A stretch of 64,000 nucleotides of DNA from Tenericutes bacterium MZ-XQ (GTDB lineage: Bacteria > Bacillota_I > Bacilli_A > Acholeplasmatales > Acholeplasmataceae). Below the pieces are notes generated by a model, which saw only the letters and a list, made by a program, of their open reading frames with translations, did no database searches and was not told the origin of the DNA. Where the stretch lies: contig CP017950.1 of assembly GCA_002838205.1 (NCBI GenBank), positions 1,432,858 to 1,496,857 on the forward strand. Reading direction: 5' to 3'. Made by a program: the position numbers and the translations under genes. Of the stretch, positions 15,219-23,414 are shown one piece after another (within the stretch, counting starts at the first letter, position 1; every line of letters starts with the position of its first letter).

Positions 15219-16358
15219 TTATCCTGCAGGTGCAGCTTTCTTCTTAATGCGTAAGAAGCCGTTATAACCAACAACATTACCACCAGTAAAGACTGAAGCT
15301 TTATAACTGATAATACCGTCTTTAAATTTGTAATCTGTTGATTTACCAATTTCTACTGGTGAGAACACTGGCACTTCATAGTTCTTAAGCGCACCATAAG
15401 CGATACCATATTCACCAGCAACTGTGTTACTATCAGAGATTGCTTTACAATGTGAGTTAATGATATAAGGAATACCATCAATCGTTTTATTGACATAATC
15501 AATCGAGTGAACCTTACGACCTTCTTGTGTCTTTAGTCCAGCAAACGCACGTAAATCATTCTTATTCAAGATAAGAACTGCACCACCTTCGACTTCTTCA
15601 TCGCCTCCATAAGCAAAGACAATGTCATCAAGGGTTGAATCTGTGATTGCTTCAACTTCAAGTGCTGTCTTATCCGCAAGTGCCACTGCAGCTTCACTGA
15701 AAATACCAGTAAATGTATTCGTTGTTCCTGCACCTCGTAAGATTTGTTCACTAATTTTCTTTTTAAGTGAAATATTGATGTTTCTTAAGACTTCTGCTTG
15801 GTAAGGAATTGAAGGCAGTTTTTCTAACTCTTCTGTAATCTCTGTATAAGCAGTGATTTTAACTTTTGAAATGGTTAAGTAACCAAATGCAGGTTCTGTC
15901 TCTGAATAAGCTCCGCCTTCTGCAGTCGTTCCAGCGATGCCATTTGATTTAACAAATGATTTCTTATAAGTCTCACCGCCATTTAAATTAATCACATTGA
16001 CACGATCAACTAGACTTGACACTTGAGCAAATGGAACTGGCGCAAGATTCGTTGACGTGTGATCAGGAAGTAAGATCTCAGAACTTGATACTTGAATGAC
16101 TCTACTTTCTTTTAAGCTTTGTCCTCTTGTTTCTAGTTTTTCTTTATCGACCATTTGACGATTATCGACTTGAATGGGTTTAAATTCTGTTTTAGAAGCA
16201 ATCGCCATCTTCTTATCAATCGATGCTCTTTCTTCTTGAAGGGTTGTTGTTTCTGTGTCTAGTGCTTCTAGTTTTTCTAGATCAGCTTCTGTATCTACTA
16301 GACTTCTAATTTCTTTTAATCGTGATTCAATTTCTTTTCTTCTTAATTCTAAATTCAT
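15219..16358 (-). CDS. HK97-family major capsid protein
   Basis: A 379-residue protein. Residues 1-60 form a charged coiled coil (RRKEIESRLKEIRSLVDTEADLEKLEALD), the delta or scaffolding domain removed by the protease. The mature fold starts around residue 95-110 and contains KKSFVKSNGIAGTTAEGGAYSETEPAFGYLTISKVKITAYTEITEELEKLPS, the E-loop and spine helix region of HK97 capsids. The gene follows the protease gene by 15 bases. The frame appears intact. Confidence 0.93.
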   Translation of the reverse strand: MNLELRRKEIESRLKEIRSLVDTEADLEKLEALDTETTTLQEERASIDKKMAIASKTEFKPIQVDNRQMVDKEKLETRGQSLKESRVIQVSSSEILLPDHTSTNLAPVPFAQVSSLVDRVNVINLNGGETYKKSFVKSNGIAGTTAEGGAYSETEPAFGYLTISKVKITAYTEITEELEKLPSIPYQAEVLRNINISLKKKISEQILRGAGTTNTFTGIFSEAAVALADKTALEVEAITDSTLDDIVFAYGGDEEVEGGAVLILNKNDLRAFAGLKTQEGRKVHSIDYVNKTIDGIPYIINSHCKAISDSNTVAGEYGIAYGALKNYEVPVFSPVEIGKSTDYKFKDGIISYKASVFTGGNVVGYNGFLRIKKKAAPAG

Positions 16359-16373
16359 GATTTTTTTCTCTCC

Positions 16374-16964
16374 TTAGATTTTTGATTTAATTTTGATACG
16401 TTTTTTGATTAAATCTGATTTTTCTTTTTGCTCTTCTAACTCCATAGTCTTTAGTTCCAATTCCATGGACTCTAAAGAACGAGCATATATCGAGGTTGCA
16501 TCATATGCAGGTGTATCCACAACCGACACATCATACAATCTTTCTATCCTTGTAATGGTTCTTTTGGGAATGTCACCTTCACGGTTCCATACCTGTTCAT
16601 CAACGGTAAAAGCAAAACTCATTTTATCTAATAGGCCACTTCTAACCATTTTATAGATATCCTGGTTATGACTTGTATCTAAGAGTTCAGCTCTTACCTT
16701 GAGGCCAATATGATCAACAGTAAGTTCAAGTGATTTATTCTTGGTTCTCGCAATAATTAAAAAGGAGTCCATATGATTGTATTTCATAGGAACATCCTTC
16801 ATTTTAGTTTCCCCTAAAGCAGTAGGTGATATTTCTTCAATGAACCCATAGGTCTCATCACCGATTAAAGTTTCTTGATTAAAGACTAATGCATAGCCTT
16901 CTAAAATCATCTTACCTTCATCTTCATGAAGACTGACTTCTGCGAGTCTAGTTTCTTTTATCAT
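16374..16964 (-). CDS. HK97-family prohead protease
   Basis: A 196-residue serine protease of the prohead type. The core motifs are EGYALVFNQETLIGD near residue 22, the His-containing MKYNHMDSFLIIARTKN, and MSFAFTVDEQVWNREGD...TRIERLYDVSVVDTPAYDATSIYAR, which holds the catalytic Ser region and the conserved 'DVSxVxxPAY' end. A charged coil forms the C-terminus. It cleaves the capsid delta domain during maturation. It overlaps the small gene upstream by 17 bases. Confidence 0.92.
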   Translation of the reverse strand: MIKETRLAEVSLHEDEGKMILEGYALVFNQETLIGDETYGFIEEISPTALGETKMKDVPMKYNHMDSFLIIARTKNKSLELTVDHIGLKVRAELLDTSHNQDIYKMVRSGLLDKMSFAFTVDEQVWNREGDIPKRTITRIERLYDVSVVDTPAYDATSIYARSLESMELELKTMELEEQKEKSDLIKKRIKIKSKI

Positions 16965-17166
16965 TGGATCTTACCTCTACTTTTTTGGCTTGTTTAGGTT
17001 TTACTTCATGTTCATAGTCAAACTCAAGCTCTGAGTCTTTATATGAGAATGTTTCTAGTTTTTCTTTCTTACAAAAATCAGTGATCGTTTTAGTTTTTTC
17101 TTTTTGCGTTTCTAAAATACTTTTTAAAGCTTCATTTGATATTTTTCCATTAACTGTTATTTTCAT
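16948..17166 (-). CDS. Small phage protein between portal and protease
   Basis: A 72-residue charged protein (MKITVNGKISNEALKSILETQKEKTKTITDF...). I recognise no domain. The ATG at 17166 is chosen because GGAGG lies nine bases upstream; an alternative longer frame from 17220 lacks such a signal. It overlaps both the end of the portal gene and the start of the protease gene by 17 bases, which supports translation as part of the head module. Confidence 0.6.
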   Translation of the reverse strand: MKITVNGKISNEALKSILETQKEKTKTITDFCKKEKLETFSYKDSELEFDYEHEVKPKQAKKVEVRSNDKRN

Positions 17167-18210
17167 CTTTAGGTTCCTCCGTTCCAACTTGATATTGATT
17201 TGCTTTATCTGCATCGACAAAGTTTAATGATTGAAGTCGTTTGTTTCCACCTTCGATAGGCTCTAATCCTAATAGTGCTCTTGATTCATTGAGTGACATA
17301 ATTCCTAGACTCATCAATTTTTCAATGGCTGTAACTTTGGTGTTCCATGAAGCGTACTGCAATCTTTCACTATAAAAGATAATTTCTTCACCACGTTCCA
17401 ATTGATTGTTGGTAAGTAAGCCTATAGAAAAAGCCTCGCTAAGTTGAATAGCTAAAGGCTCGATCGTTGACTCATAAAATGAATTGAATTCTTCTTCTGT
17501 ATATTTACTTGTAAAGATTGGTACTGATACACCAAAGTAATCGAGTATTTTTGATTGCAAGAATTCTAGAGTATCTTTATCAATCAATTTAGGATCTACA
17601 TCTAAGGGGATGTATTCACTCTTTAAATCAATCGGAATGATAGAACTTCCTTTTGTGTTGACTGAATCAGAAAGTGCACTATCAAATAGTTCTCTTTGTT
17701 TTTTCTTATCGGTTTCTGATAACATACCGTTCATCTTAACAATACCTTTAATCTGCATGGATGACTTAATCGCATTATCAATCCCTTGTAATAAACTATC
17801 ATTAATTGAGATGGTTTTTAGGATTGCTTCATGATCACCACTTGATCCATTTCCACCAAAGATATCATTTTGTCCGTAGTGTTTTCTTAAATGAATGATA
17901 TTCTCATACGGTAATGTATAGGTGTCACCATTTTCAAATAAGAATTTTATAAAGTATTGATCACTCTGATCTATTACTATTTCCACCGTAATGGGTTTAA
18001 GAGGATAAAGACCTATAAGGTGTCCTGTATATTTATCAAACCTAGGATAAATGAATGTATTATCATTAAGTAGTAATGTCGTAATAACCTTATAGATGAA
18101 ATCATATGGCGTCATGATATCGTTGGGTTTATGCTTCAAAAGAAAAGACAGCCTTCCGCTTTTCTCGGATACTGTCTTATCGTTTTCTATTTTAATATAT
18201 CTTGGTTTTA
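17150..18210 (-). pseudogene. Phage portal protein, 5' end removed by IS insertion
   Basis: About 353 residues of an HK97-type portal remain. The visible part begins IKPRYIKIENDKTVSEKSGRLSFLLKHKPNDIMTPYDF, corresponding to the second conserved block of portals ('Hpl..LL...PN..mt.ydf'), and runs to the normal C-terminus. Other hallmarks are IHLRKHYGQNDIFGG and the clip/stem region around residue 200 (ILDYFGVSVPIFTSKYTEEEFN). The reading frame stays open right up to the IS3 left end at 18211, and the first 50-90 residues are missing. An in-frame TTG at 18139 could be taken for a start but lies inside the conserved block. The rest of the gene is not seen on the other side of the IS. Confidence 0.88.
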
Positions 18211-18241
18211 TGCACTGCTATGATTTTCTAGGACACATAGG
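18211..18241 (+). repeat. Left terminal inverted repeat of the IS3 element
   Basis: It reads TGCACTGCTATGA, then a variable stretch, then GGACACATAGG. The matching copy at the right end differs at several central positions. Confidence 0.75.
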
Positions 18242-18312
18242 TACCTACCTAGATATAAAAATAGCGACATGCAACTTTCCTTTGTTGCTATTATTTTATC
18301 ATTATTTAGTGT

Positions 18313-19200
18313 TTAAGTAAATCCATTAATCATTCTATATTCAACTGGTGTTATGTAATCAAGACGATATGCTAATCGATGATTATTAAAGTAATGAACA
18401 TATAATTCTATAGCTGTATGTATATCTGAGAAATCATGAAGTTTCATGTATTGTTTTAAGTCCCCTTTAATCCAACCTATTAGTGATTCAATTACTGGAT
18501 TATCTGTAGGTGTTCCTGCACGTGACATAGAACGAGTAATCGGATAGTCTTTATGTGCTTTTTCGAACTTAACTGAAGAATAAACTCTTCCTTGATCACT
18601 ATGTAAGATAGTATGTTCTTCACCGTATCCTCGTTCCTCTTTGATACGCAAGAATTTATACAAACTTCTTAAGTGATTCATCACGCCATTTCCGTGATGA
18701 TAGTTTGCTAAATCATATCCAACTATCTCATTGTTGAATACATCAATATGCAAGTTTAAATCGTATTTCTTTCCATCATGTTTAAGCATTGTTGTGTCAC
18801 TACACACTTTCTCAAATGGTCTTGTAGTACTCCAATCACCATTGATTATATTAGGAAACTTATCCGATACTCCTTTTGGTCTTCTAAATGCTTTTCTACG
18901 CGCTCTAGAGTAAATTCCCATTTCTCTAAATGCTTGATATGCTGAATAGAATGATACAATCCATCCAGTTTCATTAAGTATCATTTTCCTAATTGCTCTA
19001 TATCCGCATTCTGGATGGATTGAATGATAATTCTTAACTAACATTTTTAGTGTTTCCTTTGTTTCTTGTCGCTCTGTTTTATTCTCTTTTCTTCTTAGCC
19101 ATCTATAATATCCGCTTCTTGTGATTCCCATGTATTCACATAGATCTTTTATGTAATACTTGATTCTAAATTTATGAACTAAAGTATACTCATAATTCAA
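18313..19200 (-). CDS. IS3-family transposase OrfB (DDE catalytic part)
   Basis: A 295-residue protein with an rve integrase-core domain. The catalytic triad is visible: Asp in VCSDTTML, Asp in LHSDQGRVY and Glu in NPVIESLIGWIK, with the last two about 35 residues apart, as in IS3 elements. The N-terminal 90 residues hold the HTH_21 motif (YRAIRKMILNETGWIVS). The gene starts on TTG at 19200, within the stop region of orfA and one frame back, so the active enzyme is probably the OrfAB fusion made by frameshifting. Confidence 0.92.
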   Translation of the reverse strand: MNYEYTLVHKFRIKYYIKDLCEYMGITRSGYYRWLRRKENKTERQETKETLKMLVKNYHSIHPECGYRAIRKMILNETGWIVSFYSAYQAFREMGIYSRARRKAFRRPKGVSDKFPNIINGDWSTTRPFEKVCSDTTMLKHDGKKYDLNLHIDVFNNEIVGYDLANYHHGNGVMNHLRSLYKFLRIKEERGYGEEHTILHSDQGRVYSSVKFEKAHKDYPITRSMSRAGTPTDNPVIESLIGWIKGDLKQYMKLHDFSDIHTAIELYVHYFNNHRLAYRLDYITPVEYRMINGFT

Positions 19201-19517
19201 GATCTGTTTTTTTTTACATATTTTGCTTCTTCACTTGAATACCCTCTTTTTAGTCTTTCAATTTCAACTTTAAGCATTAAGATTTCATGCTTTAGTGATT
19301 CTACTGATTCGGGTTCTTGATTGGATGGTATTTGATCTTTTATTTTACGTTTACTTACTAGTCCACTAATACCTTCTGCTTGATACTTACGTACCCACTC
19401 TCTTTGTGTTTTCCTAGCTACACTATATGTTCGTTCTATTTGATGTTTCGATATATTTTCATTCAATATCATCTTTACTATTTTAAGTTTAAAGTCTAAA
19501 CTGTACTGATTTACCAC
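19197..19517 (-). CDS. IS3-family transposase OrfA (HTH part)
   Basis: A 106-residue DNA-binding protein. Residues 4-55 hold the HTH_Tnp_1/IS150-type helix-turn-helix (LDFKLKIVKMILNENISKHQIERTYSVARKTQREWVRKYQ). Residues 70-92 form a leucine zipper-like coil (VESLKHEILMLKVEIERLKR) used for multimerisation. The GTG start at 19517 follows AAGGAG eight bases upstream. It overlaps orfB by four bases. Confidence 0.88.
   Translation of the reverse strand: MVNQYSLDFKLKIVKMILNENISKHQIERTYSVARKTQREWVRKYQAEGISGLVSKRKIKDQIPSNQEPESVESLKHEILMLKVEIERLKRGYSSEEAKYVKKNRS
19207..19215 (-). other. -1 frameshift slippery run of the IS3 element
   Basis: In the orfA frame the minus strand reads GTA AAA AAA AAC AGA. 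The nine A followed by C give an A-AAA-AAC type slippery heptamer. A -1 slip bypasses the orfA stop and continues in the orfB frame. Confidence 0.7.
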
Positions 19518-19568
19518 ATTATCAACTCCTTCGTGTTATTATACTACATTATTCTTAGAAAGGGAGGG

Positions 19569-19599
19569 GGAATGTGTCCCACTTTTTCGTGGCAGTGCA
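19569..19599 (-). repeat. Right terminal inverted repeat of the IS3 element
   Basis: On the minus strand it reads TGCACTGCCACGA, then a central stretch, then GGGACACATTCC, aligning with the left repeat. Confidence 0.75.
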
Positions 19600-19673
19600 C
19601 ACTTTTGATAGAAAAAGATAAGTGAATCTAAATATAAAAGTGAATTTACAATAACTTTATCAATTTTAAAAAA

Positions 19674-19746
19674 TGTAATCGTGTAAAAATCATTCAAATC
19701 GTGTAAAATGACTTGTAATCGTGTAAAAATCATTCAAATCGTGTAA
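19674..19746. repeat. Two 33-bp direct repeats with four phased AATCGTGTAA sites
   Basis: Copies at 19674-19706 and 19714-19746 are identical over 33 bases with a period of 40. Each contains two AATCGTGTAA sites, starting at 19678, 19697, 19718 and 19737, spaced 19, 21 and 19 bases, about two helical turns. The remaining stretch 19600-19839 shows no gene. Confidence 0.8.
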
Positions 19747-19839
19747 GCAAATTATTGGTCAGTTATTTTTAATCATATTTTTGGCTATTTCTCATATCTA
19801 AATCAACTCTTCAAATCAAGAAAAAGCCCTTACTAAAGC

Positions 19840-19871
19840 AAAAAAAGGCCTGATACTTATTGTATCAAACC
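19840..19871 (-). terminator. Terminator after tRNA-Leu
   Basis: On the minus strand GGTTTGATAC pairs with GTATCAGGCC (ten pairs, two G-U) around AATAA and is followed by seven T, 14 bases after the tRNA 3' end. Confidence 0.85.
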
Positions 19872-19884
19872 TATGCTTCTTATA

Positions 19885-19974
19885 TGGTGCGGACGATGAG
19901 ACTTGAACTCACACGGGCGATTACTTGCCCACAAGCCCCTCAAACTTGCGTGTCTACCATTCCACCACATCCGC
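19885..19974 (-). tRNA. tRNA-Leu (GAG anticodon), CCA encoded
   Basis: The reverse strand folds as a class II tRNA. The acceptor GCGGATG pairs with CGTCCGC (one G-U), the D arm contains GGTGGAATGGTAGAC, and the anticodon loop TTGAGGG is closed by CAAGT/GCTTG, giving GAG (Leu CUU/CUC). A long variable arm GGGC...GCCC and the T loop GTTCAAGTC follow. The 3' ACCA is encoded (19885-19888). It stands alone between two terminators. Confidence 0.95.
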
Positions 19975-19975
19975 T

Positions 19976-20003
19976 TTAAAAAAAGGCACATGGCCTTTTT
20001 TAT
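19976..20003 (-). terminator. Terminator after fakA
   Basis: AAAAGGC and GCCTTTT flank a small loop, giving a hairpin with T runs in both directions. It lies 11 bases past the fakA stop and just before the tRNA. Confidence 0.65.
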
Positions 20004-20013
20004 ATGTAATTTT

Positions 20014-21669
20014 TTATTCTACCGCAATGATAAACGAATAAATTTCTTGCTTACCATTAATTAAATCTACTTCAATATCAGGATTTAATTTCTTCGCATA
20101 TTCAACAACAGCTAAAATTTCTTCTTCAGTTGCGTCTACACCATGGAAAATCGTAATAATTTCTCTATCTTCATCAATCATGTCATCAAGTAGTTTATGT
20201 GCAGTCTCAATTCTTGTTGGTGTTGATACTAAGATTTCACCTTTAGTGATTCCAATGAAATCACCATTTTTGATCTTAACACCATTAATTTCAGTATCTC
20301 TTACAGCATAAGTAATCTCAGCTGATCTCATATTTGATACGATATCAGTCATATCTTCGATATTTTGATCTAACTCTTGAGTTGGATCAAAAGCCATCAT
20401 AGATGAATATCCTTGAGCTATACTCTTTGTCTTTAAAACTCTAATAGAACGATCAGGACATAAATCTAAAGTTTGTTCTGCTGATAAGATAATATTTTTA
20501 TTATTTGGTAAGATGATGATATTTTCAGCATTCATTTCTTCAACTGCTTTAACAAATGCTTCAGTTGATGGGTTCATCGTTTGACCACCATCAATAATCA
20601 TATCAACACCTAATTCTTTGAATGCTTCATGAATACCTTCACCTGAAGCAACAGCAATAATGCCATACTTAGCTTTAGGTTTTTCTGTTTTAGCAACAGC
20701 TTTATGATTTTCAGTACCCATAATGTTTGAGTGTTGTAATCTCATGTTTTCAATCTTAATGGTTTGTAAATCACCATATTTTTGTGCAAGTGTTAATGCA
20801 ACACCTGGTTGATTGGTATGTACATGAACTTTTAGTAAATCATCATCAGTTACAACAACTAATGAATCACCCATTTGTGTTAATGGATTTTTCATGAAAT
20901 CTTCTGTGAATTTTTCTGGATTATGTAACTTAACGATAAACTCTGTACAATATCCAAATTTAATATCTACACTACCAAGATTTTCAGCACCATGATAATG
21001 TTCTACGTTTTGTTGAACAGGTTGAGCTTCTGCTTCACTTAACATTTGTCCGTTAAGCGCCATCATCCAACCTTCTATAATTTTAATGAAACCAGCACCA
21101 CCACTATCAACAACACCTGCTTCTTTTAACACTGGTAATAATTCTGGTGTTTTGATTAATGTTTCTTTAGCTTGGTCTAAATACATGTTTAATACTTCTT
21201 CTACACTATTTAAATTAGGTTGTTCACGGAGTACTTTTTCAGCTGATTCACGAACAACTGTTAAAATTGTTCCTTCAACTGGATCCATTACGGCACGGTA
21301 AGCCATTTGGTAACCACCTACAAGTGCTTGAATAAATTCTTGTACTGTAGCTGATCCATTATCAATTTTAGCGATTTCTGAATAAACGCCGCGGAAAAAT
21401 TGGGAAAGAATAACACCTGAGTTTCCTCTTGCTCCCATGAGTAGTCCACGTGATAAAATTTTTGAAATATCTATAATCGATTGACTTTCTAAATTGTTTA
21501 CTTCTTTAATACCGGCCATCATTGTCATTTGCATGTTTGTTCCAGTATCACCATCTGGTACAGGAAAGACATTTAAATGATCAATTTCTTTGTGATTGTT
21601 TTTTAAATTTATAGCTCCGTTTGTTACCATTTTCTTAAATAGAGATCCACTGACTGATTTATTTGCCAT
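20014..21669 (-). CDS. fakA: Fatty acid kinase catalytic subunit FakA (DAK2/YloV)
   Basis: A 551-residue protein. The N-terminal DAK2-like kinase domain (1-200) contains HLNVFPVPDGDTGTNMQMTM, which holds the Mg/ATP-binding Asp residues, and SRGLLMGARGNSGVILSQFFRG. The middle and C-terminal parts form the FakA-type DegV-like regions (VVDSGGAGF, INGKQEIYSF). With FakB it phosphorylates exogenous fatty acids bound to FakB, feeding phospholipid synthesis; this fits a Mollicute that takes up fatty acids. ATG 21669 is used because GAGGAGG precedes it; ATG 21684 would overlap that site. The yloV-rpmB neighbourhood is conserved in Firmicutes. No fakB is in this window. Confidence 0.93.
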   Translation of the reverse strand: MANKSVSGSLFKKMVTNGAINLKNNHKEIDHLNVFPVPDGDTGTNMQMTMMAGIKEVNNLESQSIIDISKILSRGLLMGARGNSGVILSQFFRGVYSEIAKIDNGSATVQEFIQALVGGYQMAYRAVMDPVEGTILTVVRESAEKVLREQPNLNSVEEVLNMYLDQAKETLIKTPELLPVLKEAGVVDSGGAGFIKIIEGWMMALNGQMLSEAEAQPVQQNVEHYHGAENLGSVDIKFGYCTEFIVKLHNPEKFTEDFMKNPLTQMGDSLVVVTDDDLLKVHVHTNQPGVALTLAQKYGDLQTIKIENMRLQHSNIMGTENHKAVAKTEKPKAKYGIIAVASGEGIHEAFKELGVDMIIDGGQTMNPSTEAFVKAVEEMNAENIIILPNNKNIILSAEQTLDLCPDRSIRVLKTKSIAQGYSSMMAFDPTQELDQNIEDMTDIVSNMRSAEITYAVRDTEINGVKIKNGDFIGITKGEILVSTPTRIETAHKLLDDMIDEDREIITIFHGVDATEEEILAVVEYAKKLNPDIEVDLINGKQEIYSFIIAVE

Positions 21670-21891
21670 TTTGATCCTCCTCATATTTGTAAAAAATGTT
21701 CATATATAATTCCTTTTAAGGTCATTGTTTTTCAAAATTATTTCGTAATTCAAATTAACACTTTAACAGTATAGCATTTAATAAATTAAAATGCAATAAC
21801 TTTTATATACATATTAATTCATTTACATTATATCATATTTGGCTGTAAATCAACGTTTTACGATAAAATCACATTTTTATATCTTTATATA

Positions 21892-21919
21892 TTGCAATTT
21901 TTGGTAAATTATGTTAAAT
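21892..21919 (+). promoter_or_regulatory. Possible rpmB promoter
   Basis: TTGCAA (21892-21897) and TTAAAT (21914-21919) are 16 bases apart and lie about 30 bases before the rpmB start. The match is only fair. The rest of the 277-base divergent spacer (21670-21946) is very AT-rich with no other visible feature. Confidence 0.35.
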
Positions 21920-21946
21920 TGAATTGTGCAGTTAGGAGTGAGAGAT

Positions 21947-22135
21947 ATGGCTACATGCTACGTAACAGGAAAAAAGACAGTATTTGGCAATAAACGCAGT
22001 CATGCATTAAATGCTACTCGCCGTACTTGGAAGAGTAATTTACAAACAGTTCGTATTAAAGATGAAAATGGCAAAATCGTTAAAGTTAAGGTTTCTGCTA
22101 GAGCTTTAAAAAAGAACAATTTAGAACGCGTTTAA
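21947..22135 (+). CDS. rpmB: Ribosomal protein bL28
   Basis: A 62-residue basic protein: [37 protein letters not shown], with the bL28 pattern 'C-x-x-x-G-K-...-G-N-x-x-S-H-A-x-x-x-x-x-R-x-W-x-x-N-L'. The ATG at 21947 follows GGAGTGAG. It stands alone on the plus strand between fakA and thiN, both on minus, the same neighbours as in Bacillus. Key parts of the large ribosomal subunit; intact. Confidence 0.97.
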   Translation: MATCYVTGKKTVFGNKRSHALNATRRTWKSNLQTVRIKDENGKIVKVKVSARALKKNNLERV

Positions 22136-22142
22136 AAAAAAT

Positions 22143-22169
22143 AAAAAGGCAATCGCCTTTTATTTTTTT
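22143..22169. terminator. Bidirectional terminator between rpmB and thiN
   Basis: AAAAAGGC and GCCTTTTA flank the loop AATC, with a T run on the plus side (TTATTTTTTT) and A/T-rich sequence on the other. It serves both converging genes. Confidence 0.7.
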
Positions 22170-22776
22170 ATCTATCTTTTTGAGATAATATAACTAGCAC
22201 ACATCCTTGATGTACATGGATTTGTGCTTTTTCTTTTGTCTTTTCATTACTGATACCAAGCGGATCAAACTGACCTAACTGATACTCGTTTAATGGATAT
22301 TTAAAGCCTTCAAGAGTAATTTTTGCATGTGGATATGCAAACACTGATACATACCCTTCAAATGCAATCTCTTTAATGCCTTCTTCTAACATGAAAATTT
22401 CTGAATGTTCGTTTAAAATCCTTAAGTTTTTAAACTCATTAAAATGCATTAAATGAACCACAAAATGCTCAATACGATCTCCACCAATGCCACCAATCAT
22501 CAAGAGTTCATCAGGATTTAAATTATGACTTTCAATCAGTGCTTGATAAGTGTCAGTAACATCTTTTTCTGGTTTTAATCTAACAACATTTAATTGTGTC
22601 AAAATACCTTCATTTTTTAATGAATCAAAATCACCGACAGCTAAATCAATCTTAATTCTTTGCTTATAAAGATCAAGCACTGCTTGATCAACAGCAATCA
22701 CATAATCATCATCTTTTAATGTGATGATTTTTTTTATATCTTTAGGGACAGGATGGACAACAATTAAAACTCTCAT
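22168..22776 (-). CDS. thiN: Thiamine pyrophosphokinase
   Basis: A 202-residue enzyme that converts thiamine and ATP to thiamine diphosphate. The catalytic domain has AVDQAVLDLYKQRIKIDLAVGDFDSL, with the GDFDS metal/ATP motif, and KPEKDVTDTYQAL, matching the conserved 'K-x-x-x-D-x-T-D' segment. MIGGIGGDRIEHFVVHL forms the second binding block. A C-terminal beta domain (about 140-200) binds thiamine. The start overlaps the rpe stop by four bases. The gene ends the rlmN-rsgA-rpe-thiN operon. Confidence 0.92.
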   Translation of the reverse strand: MRVLIVVHPVPKDIKKIITLKDDDYVIAVDQAVLDLYKQRIKIDLAVGDFDSLKNEGILTQLNVVRLKPEKDVTDTYQALIESHNLNPDELLMIGGIGGDRIEHFVVHLMHFNEFKNLRILNEHSEIFMLEEGIKEIAFEGYVSVFAYPHAKITLEGFKYPLNEYQLGQFDPLGISNEKTKEKAQIHVHQGCVLVILSQKDR

Positions 22777-23402
22777 TTTAAACTCTCAATCGCTTCTTTT
22801 GGGTTTTTATGGTTAAACACATAACTACCAGCAACAACCATATCTACACCGCTATCTTTGCATATATCAATGGTTTGGTCACTGATACCACCATCAACTT
22901 CAATGATAAAATGGAGATTCTTTTGTTTTCTAAGTTCTACCAACTCTTTGACTTTATCCATCATATCTTCCATAAATGATTGTCCACCAAATCCAGGTTC
23001 TACAGTCATAACTAAAACCAAATCTATATCGTTTAAAAATGGTACTATATCATAAACCTTTGTTTTAGGTTTGATAGATATTCCCGTTTTTATCCCTTTT
23101 TCTTTGATTTTCTTTAGGGTTTCTTCTGTATCGTTTGCTTCTATATGAACTGTTATATATTCTGTTTGATCAAGTGCAAACTGGTCTATCCAAAAAAGAG
23201 GATCAGTGACCATCAGATGAATATCTAATGGAATCTGAGTGATGTGATTGATACTTCGTGTAATATGAGGACCAAATGAAATATTGGGCACAAAATGACC
23301 ATCCATCACATCGAGATGGATATAATCAGCAGTTTGGATTTTTTCGATTTCATCGTTTAATTTTGCGAAATTCGCTGTTAATATTGATGGTGCAACTAAC
23401 AT
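22773..23402 (-). CDS. rpe: Ribulose-phosphate 3-epimerase
   Basis: A 209-residue TIM barrel that interconverts ribulose 5-phosphate and xylulose 5-phosphate. Family motifs are visible: VAPSILTANFAKL, YIHLDVMDGHFVPNISFG with metal-binding His and Asp, HLMVTDP, VEPGFGGQSF and IEVDGGI with the second catalytic Asp. GGAAGTGAT precedes the ATG. It lies between rsgA (12-base gap) and thiN (4-base overlap), the common Firmicute order. Confidence 0.96.
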   Translation of the reverse strand: MLVAPSILTANFAKLNDEIEKIQTADYIHLDVMDGHFVPNISFGPHITRSINHITQIPLDIHLMVTDPLFWIDQFALDQTEYITVHIEANDTEETLKKIKEKGIKTGISIKPKTKVYDIVPFLNDIDLVLVMTVEPGFGGQSFMEDMMDKVKELVELRKQKNLHFIIEVDGGISDQTIDICKDSGVDMVVAGSYVFNHKNPKEAIESLK

Positions 23403-23414
23403 AATATCACTTCC

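Larger units (their letters stand above)
18211..19599 (-). mobile_element. IS3-family (IS150-like) insertion sequence
   Basis: A 1389-bp element with two overlapping transposase frames. Imperfect terminal inverted repeats of about 31 bases begin TGCACTGC at the left (18211) and, on the other strand, TGCACTGC at the right (19599), both followed by a YAYGA stretch and then GGACACAT (18231-18238 and its mirror 19572-19579). IS150-group ends also start TG and are of this size. No target duplication is seen at the two flanks (TTA and CAC), which suggests a deletion or recombination after insertion. It truncates the phage portal gene. Confidence 0.85.

Noticed and set aside
18137-18139. TTG as a true start of an intact portal gene
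   Set aside because: The frame continues upstream with conserved portal sequence to the IS edge, and no ribosome binding site lies before this TTG.
19674-19746. Possible short CRISPR array
   Set aside because: There are only two 33-bp copies with a 7-bp gap, the repeat itself is made of smaller repeats, and no cas genes are present.
19885-19974. tRNA-Leu as the attachment site of the prophage
   Set aside because: No duplicated tRNA 3' end is seen in the window, and serine recombinases seldom use tRNA genes; the true right boundary has been lost.
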